The notes below the pieces were generated by a model that saw nothing but the letters and a program-made list of their open reading frames with translations, was not told where the DNA came from and did not search any database. Positions 24,374-32,926 of a stretch of 64,000 nt of DNA are shown one piece after another (within the stretch, counting starts at the first letter, position 1; each line of letters begins with the position of its first letter). A program made the translations under genes and the position numbers. Source of the DNA: Halalkaliarchaeum desulfuricum (lineage in GTDB: Archaea; Halobacteriota; Halobacteria; Halobacteriales; Haloferacaceae); contig NZ_CP025066.1 in NCBI RefSeq assembly GCF_002952775.1, positions 1,426,001-1,490,000 of the forward strand, given 5' to 3'.

Positions 24374-25639
24374 ATGTCGAATCAGGTCGTCACTCGGACG
24401 TTCAAAGCGAGTATCTGCAATCACTCGCAAGTCCGTGAGGACCTCGATTCGCATGGCTTTGCCGCATCGAAACTGTGGAACGTCGGGCGGTGGACGATCC
24501 AACGTGTCTGGGATGCCATCGGCCAGATTCCCAGTGCGGACGATCTCTGTTCGTATCTCAAACACCACGACCGCTACGGGGATTTGCACTCACAATCCAG
24601 TCAACGAGTTCTTCAGGAACTCGGTGAAGCGTTCGACTCGTGGTACGGGCAGGACGACCCGGATGCGAACCCCCCCGGCTACCGCAAACACGGCGACGAC
24701 CATCCACGCTCGACCGTGACGTGGAAAAACCACGGCTTCAAACTCGATACCGAGTACAACCGTGTTCGTCTCTCCAAAGGGACGAATATGAAAGCCTCGC
24801 GGTACGCCGCTGACTACATCCTGTGTGAATACAGGCTCCAGACGGACGACGGCGAGACGCTAGCTGCTGTCGACAGCGTTCAGACCGTCCGTGGTGTCTG
24901 GACTGGCGAGCAGTGGGAGTTGCACTTCGTCTGTAAAATACAGCGTGAGACCGCCGAGTCTCCCGGTGAGAAAACCGCAGGCGTCGACCTCGGGATCTGC
25001 AACACTGCGGCCGTCTCTGTCGGTGACGAGACGCTGTTGTATCCGGGGAACGCGCTGAAAGAAGACGCCCACTACTTCCGGCAGGAAGAATATGAAACAC
25101 AGGGCGAAACCGGGCCGAGCCACCACGCACAGTGGGCGCGAGAGAAGCAATCCCGACGGAAAGATCACTTTCTGCACGCGGTAGCGAAAGATATTGTCGA
25201 GCAGTGTGCAGACCGGGATGTCGGGACAATCGCAGTCGGGGATCCGAAAACCGTTCGTGAGGACCAAGACTGGGGACGCCACGGGAACAAGCGGTTGCAC
25301 GACTGGGCGTTTGAGACGCTTCTCAGCGACATTGAATACAAGGCTGAAGATCGTGGGATCGAGGTTGAACGGGTGGATGAAGCGGGACTGAAAACGTCGA
25401 AAACGTGCTGTGTGTGTGGGAGGGAAGCTGATTCGAACCGTGTGGAGCGTGGGCTGTACGTCTGTGATGAGTGTGGACTGGTGGCGAATAGTGATCTGAA
25501 CGGGGCGGAGAATATGCGAGCGACGGTAACTCCGAATCCTGAACAGGATAGGAGTAACGGCTGTTTGGCACAGCCATCGGTACGTCTGTTCGACAAATCA
25601 ACGGGGCAGGTCGCCCCACAAGAACAGGTCGTCTCGTAA
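24374..25639 (+). CDS. tnpB: TnpB, RNA-guided nuclease of IS200/IS605-type element
   Basis: A 421-residue TnpB, the ancestor type of Cas12 nucleases. The N-terminal REC/WED-like part runs to about 195. The RuvC I Asp is Asp205 (GVDLGICNT). The zinc finger uses Cys345 or Cys346 with Cys348, and Cys364/Cys367, and the RuvC III Asp is Asp374 (NSDLNGAEN). The expected RuvC II Glu is not seen at the usual place: the strand reads TIAVGDPKTVRED, with Gly289-Asp290 where active TnpBs have Glu-Asp. Several haloarchaeal relatives seem to share this GD form (from memory), so it may be a variant active site or an inactive nuclease. Codon use is less GC-biased than that of its neighbours, fitting a mobile gene. 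Confidence 0.9.
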   Translation: MSNQVVTRTFKASICNHSQVREDLDSHGFAASKLWNVGRWTIQRVWDAIGQIPSADDLCSYLKHHDRYGDLHSQSSQRVLQELGEAFDSWYGQDDPDANPPGYRKHGDDHPRSTVTWKNHGFKLDTEYNRVRLSKGTNMKASRYAADYILCEYRLQTDDGETLAAVDSVQTVRGVWTGEQWELHFVCKIQRETAESPGEKTAGVDLGICNTAAVSVGDETLLYPGNALKEDAHYFRQEEYETQGETGPSHHAQWAREKQSRRKDHFLHAVAKDIVEQCADRDVGTIAVGDPKTVREDQDWGRHGNKRLHDWAFETLLSDIEYKAEDRGIEVERVDEAGLKTSKTCCVCGREADSNRVERGLYVCDECGLVANSDLNGAENMRATVTPNPEQDRSNGCLAQPSVRLFDKSTGQVAPQEQVVS

Positions 25640-25710
25640 ACCCTAATATCCCAATCAAGCGGTGCGGAACCGTGGGAATCCTCGCGCTTCAGCGCGCGGA
25701 GGATGTCAAA
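25560..25710 (+). ncRNA. Possible omega-RNA at the tnpB 3' end
   Basis: TnpB guide RNAs usually overlap the end of tnpB and finish at the right end of the element, followed by the guide taken from flanking DNA. Here the tnpB tail is followed by a stem TCCTCGCGC / GCGCGGAGGA with a 6-nt loop (25679-25703), then TGTCAA. By this model the guide would start near 25707. The limits are inferred; no transcript boundary can be read from sequence. Confidence 0.35.
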
Positions 25711-25740
25711 ACTCTCGTAGTGGTTAATTAGTCTGACTGA

Positions 25741-25758
25741 CGGGCCGTCGGCGGCCCG
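25741..25758. terminator. GC-rich hairpin after tnpB and the methyltransferase gene
   Basis: CGGGCCG (25741-25747), TCGG loop, CGGCCCG (25752-25758). It lies between the mobile element and the stop of the convergent methyltransferase gene. No strong T-run follows on either strand, so termination is only a suggestion. Confidence 0.35.
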
Positions 25759-25785
25759 GCCTTCCGATGGCCTGTTTAACTCCGG

Positions 25786-26610
25786 CTACAGCCGTCCGAC
25801 GGTAACGTAAAAGGGGACGATCTCGACGCGCTCGTACTCCCCGGCGCGCATCTGGTCGACCACGCTCCGGCCCATCCGGCGCCACCGCCCGCGGAGGTCG
25901 TCGTATCCCTCCGACCCCAGCGCGCGTCGCAACTCGCGGGCGTGGTCAGCGAGCCCCGCCCCCGACGCTTTCCTGGCGGCACTCTCGAGGGCGCCTGCCG
26001 AGTATGGCGGTTCGACGCGCTTCTCGTGGAGGTAACGCCGGACCCGAACGTCCGAGAGTTCGGCGTCCGCGAACAGCTTCTCGACCCGATCGCCGATTGC
26101 GACGTCCGTCCCCACGCCGTCGATGTACGCCTCCCTGACCCGGAGTTCGAGCGTCTCCTCCGCCTCGACCGTCGAGGAAACGGCGACGGCGACGTTGTCG
26201 GGTTCGACCGCCGCGACCAGCGCCGAGGAGACGCGGACGAACTCGCGAACGACCGGCGCCGGATCCGGGAGGTTGGCCAACAGCGCCTGACAGACGACGA
26301 GATCGAACGCGCCGTCGCCGAACGGCAGCCGGGTCGCGTCCCCCCGGAGGAACGACGCGGGCACCGAAAGATCGCCGGCCGTCCACCGCTCGCGGGCAAC
26401 GGACAAAAGCGACGAGTCGGCGTCGACGCCCACCAGTCGAGCACCCTCGCCCACCTCCTCTGCGAGCACGCGGGTGAACTCGCCGGTCCCGCAGCCGACG
26501 TCGAGGATCCGGCGGCGGCTCCCGAGCTCGAGGTCGGTCAGGGCCGTGCGGTCCGCCGCCCACATCCCCCGCCGCGTTCGGTCCAGGTAGGCCGCGTCGA
26601 ACCGTCTCAC
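25786..26610 (-). CDS. SAM-dependent methyltransferase, class I
   Basis: A 274-residue protein with the Rossmann motif I ILDVGCGTGEF (35-45), an acidic motif II (LVGVDADSS) and motif IV-like FDLVVCQALLANLPDP. The downstream half is helical and presumably binds the substrate. Type-11-like architecture suggests a small-molecule or lipid/quinone methylase, but the substrate cannot be inferred. Convergent with the tnpB element; 39 bp separate its start from the stop of the PIN toxin gene on the same strand. Confidence 0.82.
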   Translation of the reverse strand: MRRFDAAYLDRTRRGMWAADRTALTDLELGSRRRILDVGCGTGEFTRVLAEEVGEGARLVGVDADSSLLSVARERWTAGDLSVPASFLRGDATRLPFGDGAFDLVVCQALLANLPDPAPVVREFVRVSSALVAAVEPDNVAVAVSSTVEAEETLELRVREAYIDGVGTDVAIGDRVEKLFADAELSDVRVRRYLHEKRVEPPYSAGALESAARKASGAGLADHARELRRALGSEGYDDLRGRWRRMGRSVVDQMRAGEYERVEIVPFYVTVGRL

Positions 26611-26649
26611 GCGCCGGGATTGGGGGCGGCGCGGGTTAAAGAGCCTGAA

Positions 26650-27084
26650 TCACCCGGACGCATATAAATCAACCTCCAGTTCGGTGATTCCAGCTTGGTT
26701 CCCGATCCGGTTGCAGAAATCCGTCTCGTCATCGGTGACGACCGGCTCGTCGAATTCGAGGGCAGTCGCGGTGATTATCGCATCCGCCATCCCAACGCCA
26801 ATACCGTTCGGGTCCGAAGGCTGCGTCCTCCCCTCGATTTCACCAGCCTTCTTCGCGATCGGAGCAGTCAGGTCTACGTGAGGGAGCCCAGCAAGAAGCC
26901 GCTCGAACTTCTCGCGGTTGTGATCGGCTTTCGTCCCTTTCCCGACAGCGATCCACAGTTCCGTGACGACAATACGTGGAACTCGCCGAGGTTTGCTCTC
27001 CCGTTCGATCTCGCGGGCTTTCTCGATCGCCTCCGGTCGGTTGTTGTCGAGATCGATCAGAAAGTTCGTATCGAGGACGACCAC
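26650..27084 (-). CDS. vapC: PIN-domain toxin, VapC-like
   Basis: A 144-residue RNase-type toxin. The GTG start at 27084 overlaps the antitoxin stop by one base (TAGTG). Acidic PIN residues are in place: Asp5 (VVLDTNFLID), Glu42 (VTELW), Asp101 (MADAIITATAL) and Asp118/119 to Asp122 (VVTDDETDF). VapC proteins cleave tRNA or rRNA when freed from the antitoxin. The gene order antitoxin-toxin and the overlap are typical of type II modules. Confidence 0.85.
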   Translation of the reverse strand: MVVLDTNFLIDLDNNRPEAIEKAREIERESKPRRVPRIVVTELWIAVGKGTKADHNREKFERLLAGLPHVDLTAPIAKKAGEIEGRTQPSDPNGIGVGMADAIITATALEFDEPVVTDDETDFCNRIGNQAGITELEVDLYASG

Positions 27085-27326
27085 TAGGATCGCTTCTCCG
27101 CGAGTTCTTCGACGGCCTCGGCATCCGCACGGGTGGTTCGATCGAGTGCTGTTTTCTGTTCGTCCGCACGTTCGGCGTCGTATTCGGCGTTTTCGTCCAC
27201 GAGATCCAGGAGAGACACGTCCTGTAGAAGCCGCGCGACGGCTTCCGAGAACGTTTCGTCGTCCCGTTTGTGGGCCTTCACCCGCTCGTAGACGTCTTCG
27301 TCGAGACGTACGCTTTTTGTTCCCAT
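27084..27326 (-). CDS. vapB: Antitoxin, VapB-like
   Basis: An 80-residue acidic protein partnered with the downstream PIN toxin. The N-terminus GTKSVRLDEDVYERVKAHKRDDETFSEAVARLL resembles a ribbon-helix-helix DNA-binding unit, and the charged tail (residues 45-80) should wrap the toxin. As in other modules it likely represses its own operon; no clear palindrome is seen just upstream (27327-27360), which is AT-rich (TTTAATTTTC). Confidence 0.78.
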   Translation of the reverse strand: MGTKSVRLDEDVYERVKAHKRDDETFSEAVARLLQDVSLLDLVDENAEYDAERADEQKTALDRTTRADAEAVEELAEKRS

Positions 27327-27438
27327 GTGTATACGTCCGTAGACGAGAGACTTTAATTTTCTCCGCGGGAGCCCGGCGGTAGTGATCCGGATTCGAGTTA
27401 TCGTCCGTATGAGACGGATGAGAGCCGGAGATGTATAT

Positions 27439-28887
27439 TCAAAGCGACAGCGGATCCACCTTCAGATACTCCCGCAACACTGCGGTCGCGTAGCTGCCGC
27501 TGGGGAGGGAAAACGACAGCGTCAGTGGATCGGTGTCGACGCCCACGTCGGTCCGGAGGAGGATCGCCCGCCGGGTGCCGGTCGAGTCGAACTCCCCGGG
27601 GAGACTGAAGTCCGCAGGCTCCACCCCGGCGTCGGAGAGCACCTCGCGTTCGATCTCGCCGGGATCGCCGTCCGCCAGTTCGGTTTCGGTGCCCACCAGC
27701 GGCGCGGTGACGAACGCCCGGCCGCGCTCGCAGTGACGCGACAAAATCTCTACCCGGGAGTCGTCGACGCGCTGGAGCCGACCGGGGTCCGGCTTCGCGA
27801 TCTCCGGCGGCGCGTCGGCGTCGGCGAAACAGCAGACGTCGCCGGCGACGGGTCGGTGAAACGGGAGCCCGGCGTCGAGACGTTCGCTCAGGATTCGATT
27901 AAAGAGGGACGACTGGGCGGCATGAACGAACAGTCGCTGGAGGTTGCTCGGAACCGCCTCCAGCGCCGTCCGCCAGACGCCACCGTCCTCGGGAACGGGA
28001 GCGTCTTGTGCTGTCGAACCCGGGTCGTCGGCCTCGGCCTCGACCAGGGCGTGAAGCATCGCGCGCTCGAAACCGAGCTTGTGAGGGGTTTCATCCAGGC
28101 ACGCCTGCCAGTCCGGCGACGCCGACTCGAACTGGTCGTCGACGACGGCGCGGGCCCTCCTGGTGTCGTCGGGTTCCGCCTCGAATGGGGTGCCGACGTA
28201 CGTCCGGACCGCCGCCCGCCAGTCGCCGCGGACGATCGCGAGCCCGACTTCGTGGGTGATCGGCCGCCGGCTGCCGAACCGCTGGTGGCCGAAGACGTTC
28301 GGGACGCCGATCTCGGCGTCGGCTGTCCCTCCCTCCCCCGGCGATCCGTCCCGCTCTGCACCGGTCGCGAACGCCCGCAGCTGGGCGGTCACGTCGCCCG
28401 CGAGCTCCGGGCGATCGGGGTCGCGAACGACGATCTCGAACTCGTTGCCGGCGAGATCGCCGAAGGAGATCGGCCGGCCGGCACGGCCGACAACGTCGAT
28501 TTCGGCGCCGTCGATGCCGGCATCGGCGTCGCTTTCGCCGCCGATCGCCGCGATCCGTTCGGGGGCGACGTCCCGGACGGAGAACAGCTGCGTGGTGACG
28601 GCGTGTTTGTCCTTTGTTCCGGCCCAGGAAACGCGCTCGCGGCTCACCCCCAGCGCGTCCGACAGCCGGGCGGCGAAGTCGTTCGTGTCCCATCCCCAAA
28701 GCGTGACCCGACAGACGACGTCCGGATACGCGCCCGGATCGGCGTCGACGGGTTCGACGTCGAACGCCTCGATCTCGCGGACGCGAAAGTCCGCCGGACG
28801 GCCCCGGAGCCGACCACCGATCGGTTCGGCGTCGCTCACGTAGTAGTCGATGCCGACGACCTGTTCGGTGGGGTGTGCCGGACGCAT
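27439..28887 (-). CDS. truD: tRNA pseudouridine(13) synthase TruD
   Basis: Isomerises uridine 13 of tRNA. A 482-residue TruD-family protein: the catalytic loop [10 protein letters not shown] places Asp93 as nucleophile, NEFEIVVRD and [12 protein letters not shown] are family signatures, and a TRUD insertion domain occupies the middle (about 190-360). The ATG at 28887 shares one base with the stop of pth2 (TGATG), so the two are translated from one mRNA. Length and start fit archaeal TruD. Confidence 0.92.
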   Translation of the reverse strand: MRPAHPTEQVVGIDYYVSDAEPIGGRLRGRPADFRVREIEAFDVEPVDADPGAYPDVVCRVTLWGWDTNDFAARLSDALGVSRERVSWAGTKDKHAVTTQLFSVRDVAPERIAAIGGESDADAGIDGAEIDVVGRAGRPISFGDLAGNEFEIVVRDPDRPELAGDVTAQLRAFATGAERDGSPGEGGTADAEIGVPNVFGHQRFGSRRPITHEVGLAIVRGDWRAAVRTYVGTPFEAEPDDTRRARAVVDDQFESASPDWQACLDETPHKLGFERAMLHALVEAEADDPGSTAQDAPVPEDGGVWRTALEAVPSNLQRLFVHAAQSSLFNRILSERLDAGLPFHRPVAGDVCCFADADAPPEIAKPDPGRLQRVDDSRVEILSRHCERGRAFVTAPLVGTETELADGDPGEIEREVLSDAGVEPADFSLPGEFDSTGTRRAILLRTDVGVDTDPLTLSFSLPSGSYATAVLREYLKVDPLSL

Positions 28888-29225
28888 CAGTACAGCGAGA
28901 GCTCCCCGGTGACGCGGTCGACCGCCTCGTCGTTCCCCGGGCCGACCGCGAGCGTGGTCACGGTTCCGGGATCGAGCTGGGTGTGACCCGCGTCGCGGAC
29001 GATCGCGTACGGGAGTCCCTCGCGTTCTGCGACGTCAGCGAGCTCGAACAACTGGTCCTCGCCGGCTGCCTTCAGGACGACCTTCTTTTGCCCCTCGCCC
29101 TTCCAGGCCCGCCGCGTCCGTCGATCGGCCTCCTCGTAGGCCGAAAGCGACGCGTGGGCCACCTGCGCGGCGAGTTTCCCCTGGCCCATGCCGAGGTCGG
29201 TCCGGGCGACGATTGCCTGCTTCAT
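28887..29225 (-). CDS. pth2: Peptidyl-tRNA hydrolase, archaeal type (Pth2)
   Basis: Recycles stalled peptidyl-tRNA. A 112-residue Pth2: start [26 protein letters not shown] with the conserved KLAAQVAHA helix, then GQKKVVLKA and [19 protein letters not shown], the latter two forming the active-site surface. A longer frame upstream is an antisense shadow. Located just before truD, a common archaeal pairing of tRNA genes. Confidence 0.95.
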   Translation of the reverse strand: MKQAIVARTDLGMGQGKLAAQVAHASLSAYEEADRRTRRAWKGEGQKKVVLKAAGEDQLFELADVAEREGLPYAIVRDAGHTQLDPGTVTTLAVGPGNDEAVDRVTGELSLY

Positions 29226-29312
29226 ACCCGGTGGAGGTGGGCAGCCCCTAAAGGGCTGACCGTCCGCGTCGGCGCAAGAAAACATTTGACAGCGGGGAAA
29301 AAACGGGAGCGT

Positions 29313-30056
29313 ATGGCCCTCCAGGAGCGTGCCCGCCCAGCCGAACAACTCCTCCGCTCCCCGCGGGAGTTCTTCCGAGAACGGCGGTTCGCCACGAGCG
29401 CAGCCGCCGGATTTGTGGTCGTCCTCGCGCTGGCGATCGTGCTCGCGGCGAGCGTCTGGTACCTCGGCGGATTGCTCGCGGCCAGCACTGATGCGACGGT
29501 GACGATGGACAACCCGGATCGCCCGCCGGAGTGGGTCTGTGACACGCACGGCGACGATCCCGACTCCATCATGGCCGAGAACTGCGACGAGCCGGCGACG
29601 ATCGAACGCGACGCCGGCTCGCTCCTGTGGGAGGCTGCCGGCGAGTACGTGGTTCCCGTCTTCTTCTTCACGCTCCTGGTGTGGCCGATCGGCGGGGTGG
29701 TGCTGTTTGCCGCCGCCAGGATCGCCGGCGGCGACGGGGGGTTCCTCGCGACACTGGGGGTCGCAGCCTGGGGCGCAGTCCCCGAGTTCTTCCGGCTCGC
29801 GGCCGGATTGGCGGGGCTGACCTACGTGCTGAGCACGACGACGTTCACGGGTCCCGTCGAGTCGTTCCCCGACCAGGTGCTGGCGGCGCTCGCCCCGCTG
29901 GAACTCCCGCTCCTCGTCGCCTCCATGCTCACGCTCCTGTGGCAGTGGTATCTCCTGTCGGCCGGAATCGGCGAAGTCCACGACCTCGATTGGCCGGCCG
30001 CAGCGTTCGCCGTCGGGATTCCCCTGGCCGCCTGGGGACTGTTCGGGTTACTGTGA
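29313..30056 (+). CDS. YIP1-family membrane protein
   Basis: A 247-residue integral membrane protein starting at [21 protein letters not shown] (29313). Predicted segments: about 32-57, 109-135, 140-165 and two more near 185-245. An extracellular loop (residues 60-100) holds three Cys-like positions and acidic residues. The N-terminal LLRSPREFF phrase and overall topology match YIP1-domain proteins, whose archaeal role is not known. Its last 9 bp overlap the end of thiI on the other strand. Confidence 0.65.
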   Translation: MALQERARPAEQLLRSPREFFRERRFATSAAAGFVVVLALAIVLAASVWYLGGLLAASTDATVTMDNPDRPPEWVCDTHGDDPDSIMAENCDEPATIERDAGSLLWEAAGEYVVPVFFFTLLVWPIGGVVLFAAARIAGGDGGFLATLGVAAWGAVPEFFRLAAGLAGLTYVLSTTTFTGPVESFPDQVLAALAPLELPLLVASMLTLLWQWYLLSAGIGEVHDLDWPAAAFAVGIPLAAWGLFGLL

Positions 30057-31253
30057 CTCCTGTTCGGGTTGCTGGGGCTCGACGATCTCGAGGTTCCGGG
30101 CGGCCTCGGCCGCGAGATCCGCGAGCTCGTCCGGCTCCAGCTCCTCGATCTCCCCCAGCGATCCACGGGTTTCCGGCTGCGCTGGAACCAGCTGATTGCA
30201 GCCGACCGGGATCGTCGAATCCGGGAACGTCCCGATCTCGCGGGCCCTCTCGGAAATGTCGTTTTTGTCCGTGGACACCAGTGGCCGGTGGACCGGCAGC
30301 GACGTGGCGGCGGACGTCACCGCCAGATTGCTCGCGGTCTGGCTCGACTTCTGGCCGATCGCCTCCCCGGTGACGATCCCGACGGCGTCCTCCCGGGTCG
30401 CGACCGCCTCGGCGACCACGAACGTGAAGCGCCGCCAGGCGAGCATCCGTCCCCGGTCCATCGCGTCGATCAGCGTCTCGACCGCGTCGCCGCCGGGCGC
30501 GATCCGGAGCCGGAGCTCCTCCCCCGGGACGTACTCCGAGAGTGTCGCGACGGTCTCGATCACTCGGGCGCGGTGATCGATCCCGCCGTACCGGCCGAGA
30601 TCGACGTACAGCGGAACGACCGGCGACCCGCGGCGCATCGCCTCGTAGGCGGCCACCGGGGAGTCGATCCCGCCGCTTATGAGCGCGACGAGCGGTTCCT
30701 GACTTCCGAGCGGAAGCCCGCCGGGACCCCCCAGCCTGTCGAGGAAGACGTACGCGTCCTCGGACCGACACTCGACGGAAACGGCCCAGTCCGGATCGTC
30801 GAGATCGACAGCCGGCTCGAAGTCGTCCTCGACGGCGCCCCACACCGCGTCGCCGCCGATCTCGCCCAGTTCCTCGCTCGAAAATGGATGGTCGTCGCCC
30901 GCGCACCGCGCCCGGACGGCGAACGTCCCCCCGTCGTACCCCGCTTCGGCCGTCCGAGCCAGGGCGACGGCGATCGCCTCCGCGGTCGGTTCCACCCGGA
31001 GCGCTGCGCTCGCAGAGGTCACACCGAAGGTGTCGGCCGCCGCCCGGGTCGCGGCCGCGACCGCCTCCTCCGTCGTGTGGATCAGGGGCCGCGACCGGTA
31101 GCGGGACTCGACGGTTCCCTCGATCCCTCTGTCCTCGAGCAATGTCGAGAGGTTCCCGAGGAGTCGGTCCGCCATCCATCCCCGGACGTGCTCGCTTTTT
31201 GTGGTTATCTCGCCGTATCGGACGAGGACAGTATCGGCCCCGGGCGGTTCCAT
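30048..31253 (-). CDS. thiI: tRNA 4-thiouridine synthase / thiamine sulfurtransferase ThiI
   Basis: Adds sulfur to U8 of tRNA and may feed thiazole synthesis. The 401-residue protein has a ferredoxin-like plus THUMP domain (to about 175) and the PP-loop SGGIDSP at 193-199, followed by VPLYVDLG and TGEAIGQKSSQTASNL. The C-terminal rhodanese domain of bacterial ThiI is missing, as usual in archaea. Convergent overlap of 9 bp with the YIP1-like gene. Confidence 0.92.
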   Translation of the reverse strand: MEPPGADTVLVRYGEITTKSEHVRGWMADRLLGNLSTLLEDRGIEGTVESRYRSRPLIHTTEEAVAAATRAAADTFGVTSASAALRVEPTAEAIAVALARTAEAGYDGGTFAVRARCAGDDHPFSSEELGEIGGDAVWGAVEDDFEPAVDLDDPDWAVSVECRSEDAYVFLDRLGGPGGLPLGSQEPLVALISGGIDSPVAAYEAMRRGSPVVPLYVDLGRYGGIDHRARVIETVATLSEYVPGEELRLRIAPGGDAVETLIDAMDRGRMLAWRRFTFVVAEAVATREDAVGIVTGEAIGQKSSQTASNLAVTSAATSLPVHRPLVSTDKNDISERAREIGTFPDSTIPVGCNQLVPAQPETRGSLGEIEELEPDELADLAAEAARNLEIVEPQQPEQESQ

Positions 31254-31369
31254 AGTGGTGAGGAGACGACAGGGGGATAAATCACCTGCGCACGTCCTCG
31301 ACCGACGGGATCCCGCCAGGGAGGGCGCAAGCCGGAGGTTTTTATTCCCGGCGGAACGGCCAGGCGAGT

Positions 31370-31996
31370 ATGATACTCTCGGACGGGGACATTCTCGATC
31401 GGCTCGAGGACGGCGACCTGGTGATCGAACCGATCGACGACTTCGACACGCAGATACAGCCGGCCAGCGTCGACCTCCGGCTCGGCGAGGAGTTCCTCGA
31501 GTTCCAGCGGACGAACATTCCCTGCATCCACCCGAACGCCGAGGAGGAAGTCGAAGAGTACGTCACGGAAACCCGCGTTCCGGAAGGCGACGACTTCATC
31601 CTGCATCCCGGCGACTTCGTGCTCGGGACCACCAAAGAGCGCGTGGAGGTTCCGCCCGATCTGATCGCGCACGTCGAGGGGCGCTCGTCTTTGGGGCGAC
31701 TCGCCGTCGTCGTTCACGCCACAGCCGGCCTGTGTGATCCGGGATACCGGGGACAGATCACCCTCGAACTGTCGAACCTCGGCAGCGCCCCGGTCGCGCT
31801 CACGCCCGGGATGCGCATCTCGCAGCTCACGTTCACCGAGCTGAAGTCGCCGGCCGACCGGCCATACGGCGCAGAGCGCGGCTCCAAGTACCAGGGACAG
31901 CAGGGCCCGCAGGCGTCCCGGATCGGCAGCGATCCGGAGTTTTCCCCCTCGGACCGGACCGAACCGGATCCGAGAGGCGACGACGAGGGATCGTGA
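31370..31996 (+). CDS. dcd: dCTP deaminase
   Basis: Converts dCTP to dUTP for dTMP synthesis. 208 residues; the family core [34 protein letters not shown] contains the Ser/Arg phosphate-binding and catalytic Glu positions, and [10 protein letters not shown] closes the trimer. An acidic C-terminal tail (about 180-208) follows. The stop overlaps a GTG upstream of thiR by 4 bp, so the two may be coupled. Confidence 0.93.
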   Translation: MILSDGDILDRLEDGDLVIEPIDDFDTQIQPASVDLRLGEEFLEFQRTNIPCIHPNAEEEVEEYVTETRVPEGDDFILHPGDFVLGTTKERVEVPPDLIAHVEGRSSLGRLAVVVHATAGLCDPGYRGQITLELSNLGSAPVALTPGMRISQLTFTELKSPADRPYGAERGSKYQGQQGPQASRIGSDPEFSPSDRTEPDPRGDDEGS

Positions 31997-31998
31997 CG

Positions 31999-32901
31999 AT
32001 GAAGTTCATCGAGGAGATCGTCGTCGAGGAGTTCCTGCCCACGTTCCGGTCGATGCTGGCCGAAGAGCTCCGGGACCGCGGATTCACCCAGCACGAGGTC
32101 GCCGACGCGCTCGGAGTGAGCCAGTCGGCCGTCTCGAAGTACGCTCACGGCGACGTCGCAACGAACGACCGGATCATGGCGGACGACAGGGTGCAATCGC
32201 TCGTCGAACGGATCGGCGAGGGGCTCTCGACCGGCGACGTGACGAGCGTCCAGGCGCTCGTGGAGGCGGAAGTGCTCATCCGGCGGCTCGAGGACGGCGA
32301 CCTGCTGGCGGAACTCCACGAGGAGGCGATGCCGGAGCTGGCCGAGGTCGACGTCGAGTATGCGATCCACGATCCGGAGGGGGCGCTGCGGACCACCGAG
32401 CAGGTGCTGTCGTCGGTCCGGCGCGGACTGCGGACGCTGACGAACGCCTCCGGCTTCGCCGGGCTGATCCCGGCGGTCGGCTCGAACGTCGCCGAGTGTC
32501 TGCCGGGGGCTGCCGGCGTCGACGACGTCGCTGCCGTCCCCGGTCGGCTGGTCGACGTGAAAGGGAGGGCGACGGTCCCCGGCGAGGTGGAGTTCGGCGT
32601 GAGCGATCACCTCGCGTCCGTGCTGTTGGCCGCCCGCGAGGCGGGGGCGGACGTCCGCGGCGCCGTCAACATCCGCTACGACGAGGAACTGTTGGCGGCG
32701 CTCTCCGAGTCGGGATATCCAGTCGTCGAGATCGAGACCGGGACTGCCACGCCGGAAGCGGTCCACGACGCCGTCGAGCGCGCCGACCCGTCGGCCCCCT
32801 TCGCATGCTATCACACCGCCGAAGTCGGCGTCGAGCCGATAATCTACGTGTTCGGTGCGGACGCGCCGGAGGCGGCGCGAGTGGTTCGCGAACTCCTCTA
32901 A
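31999..32901 (+). CDS. thiR: Thiamine-responsive regulator: HTH fused to ThiN domain (ThiR)
   Basis: Residues 10-60 form a Cro/C1-type HTH (FTQHEVADALGVSQSAVSKYAHG). Residues about 125-300 are a ThiN domain, the thiamine-phosphate synthase fold, including NASGFAGLIPAVGSNVAECL and VVEIETGTATPE. In haloarchaea such fusions (ThiR) repress thiamine genes when thiamine phosphate is abundant; that role is assumed by family. Start MKFIEEIVV at ATG 31999, 2 bp after dcd; a GTG at 31993 overlapping dcd is the alternative. Confidence 0.85.
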   Translation: MKFIEEIVVEEFLPTFRSMLAEELRDRGFTQHEVADALGVSQSAVSKYAHGDVATNDRIMADDRVQSLVERIGEGLSTGDVTSVQALVEAEVLIRRLEDGDLLAELHEEAMPELAEVDVEYAIHDPEGALRTTEQVLSSVRRGLRTLTNASGFAGLIPAVGSNVAECLPGAAGVDDVAAVPGRLVDVKGRATVPGEVEFGVSDHLASVLLAAREAGADVRGAVNIRYDEELLAALSESGYPVVEIETGTATPEAVHDAVERADPSAPFACYHTAEVGVEPIIYVFGADAPEAARVVRELL

Positions 32902-32926
32902 ACGGCGAACGAACCGAGACCTCGCG

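Larger units (their letters stand above)
24236..25705 (+). mobile_element. IS200/IS605-type element with tnpB only (IS1341-like)
   Basis: A single tnpB gene with structured ends and no tnpA. The left end has a perfect hairpin CGAGGC-GAAA-GCCTCG (24236-24251) and a second, GCTTCA...TGAAGC (24253-24273). The right end has a 9-bp bulged hairpin (25679-25703) followed by TGTCAAAA. Exact ends are estimated from these structures; such elements make no target duplication or terminal inverted repeats. Without tnpA it would need a transposase in trans. Confidence 0.7.
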
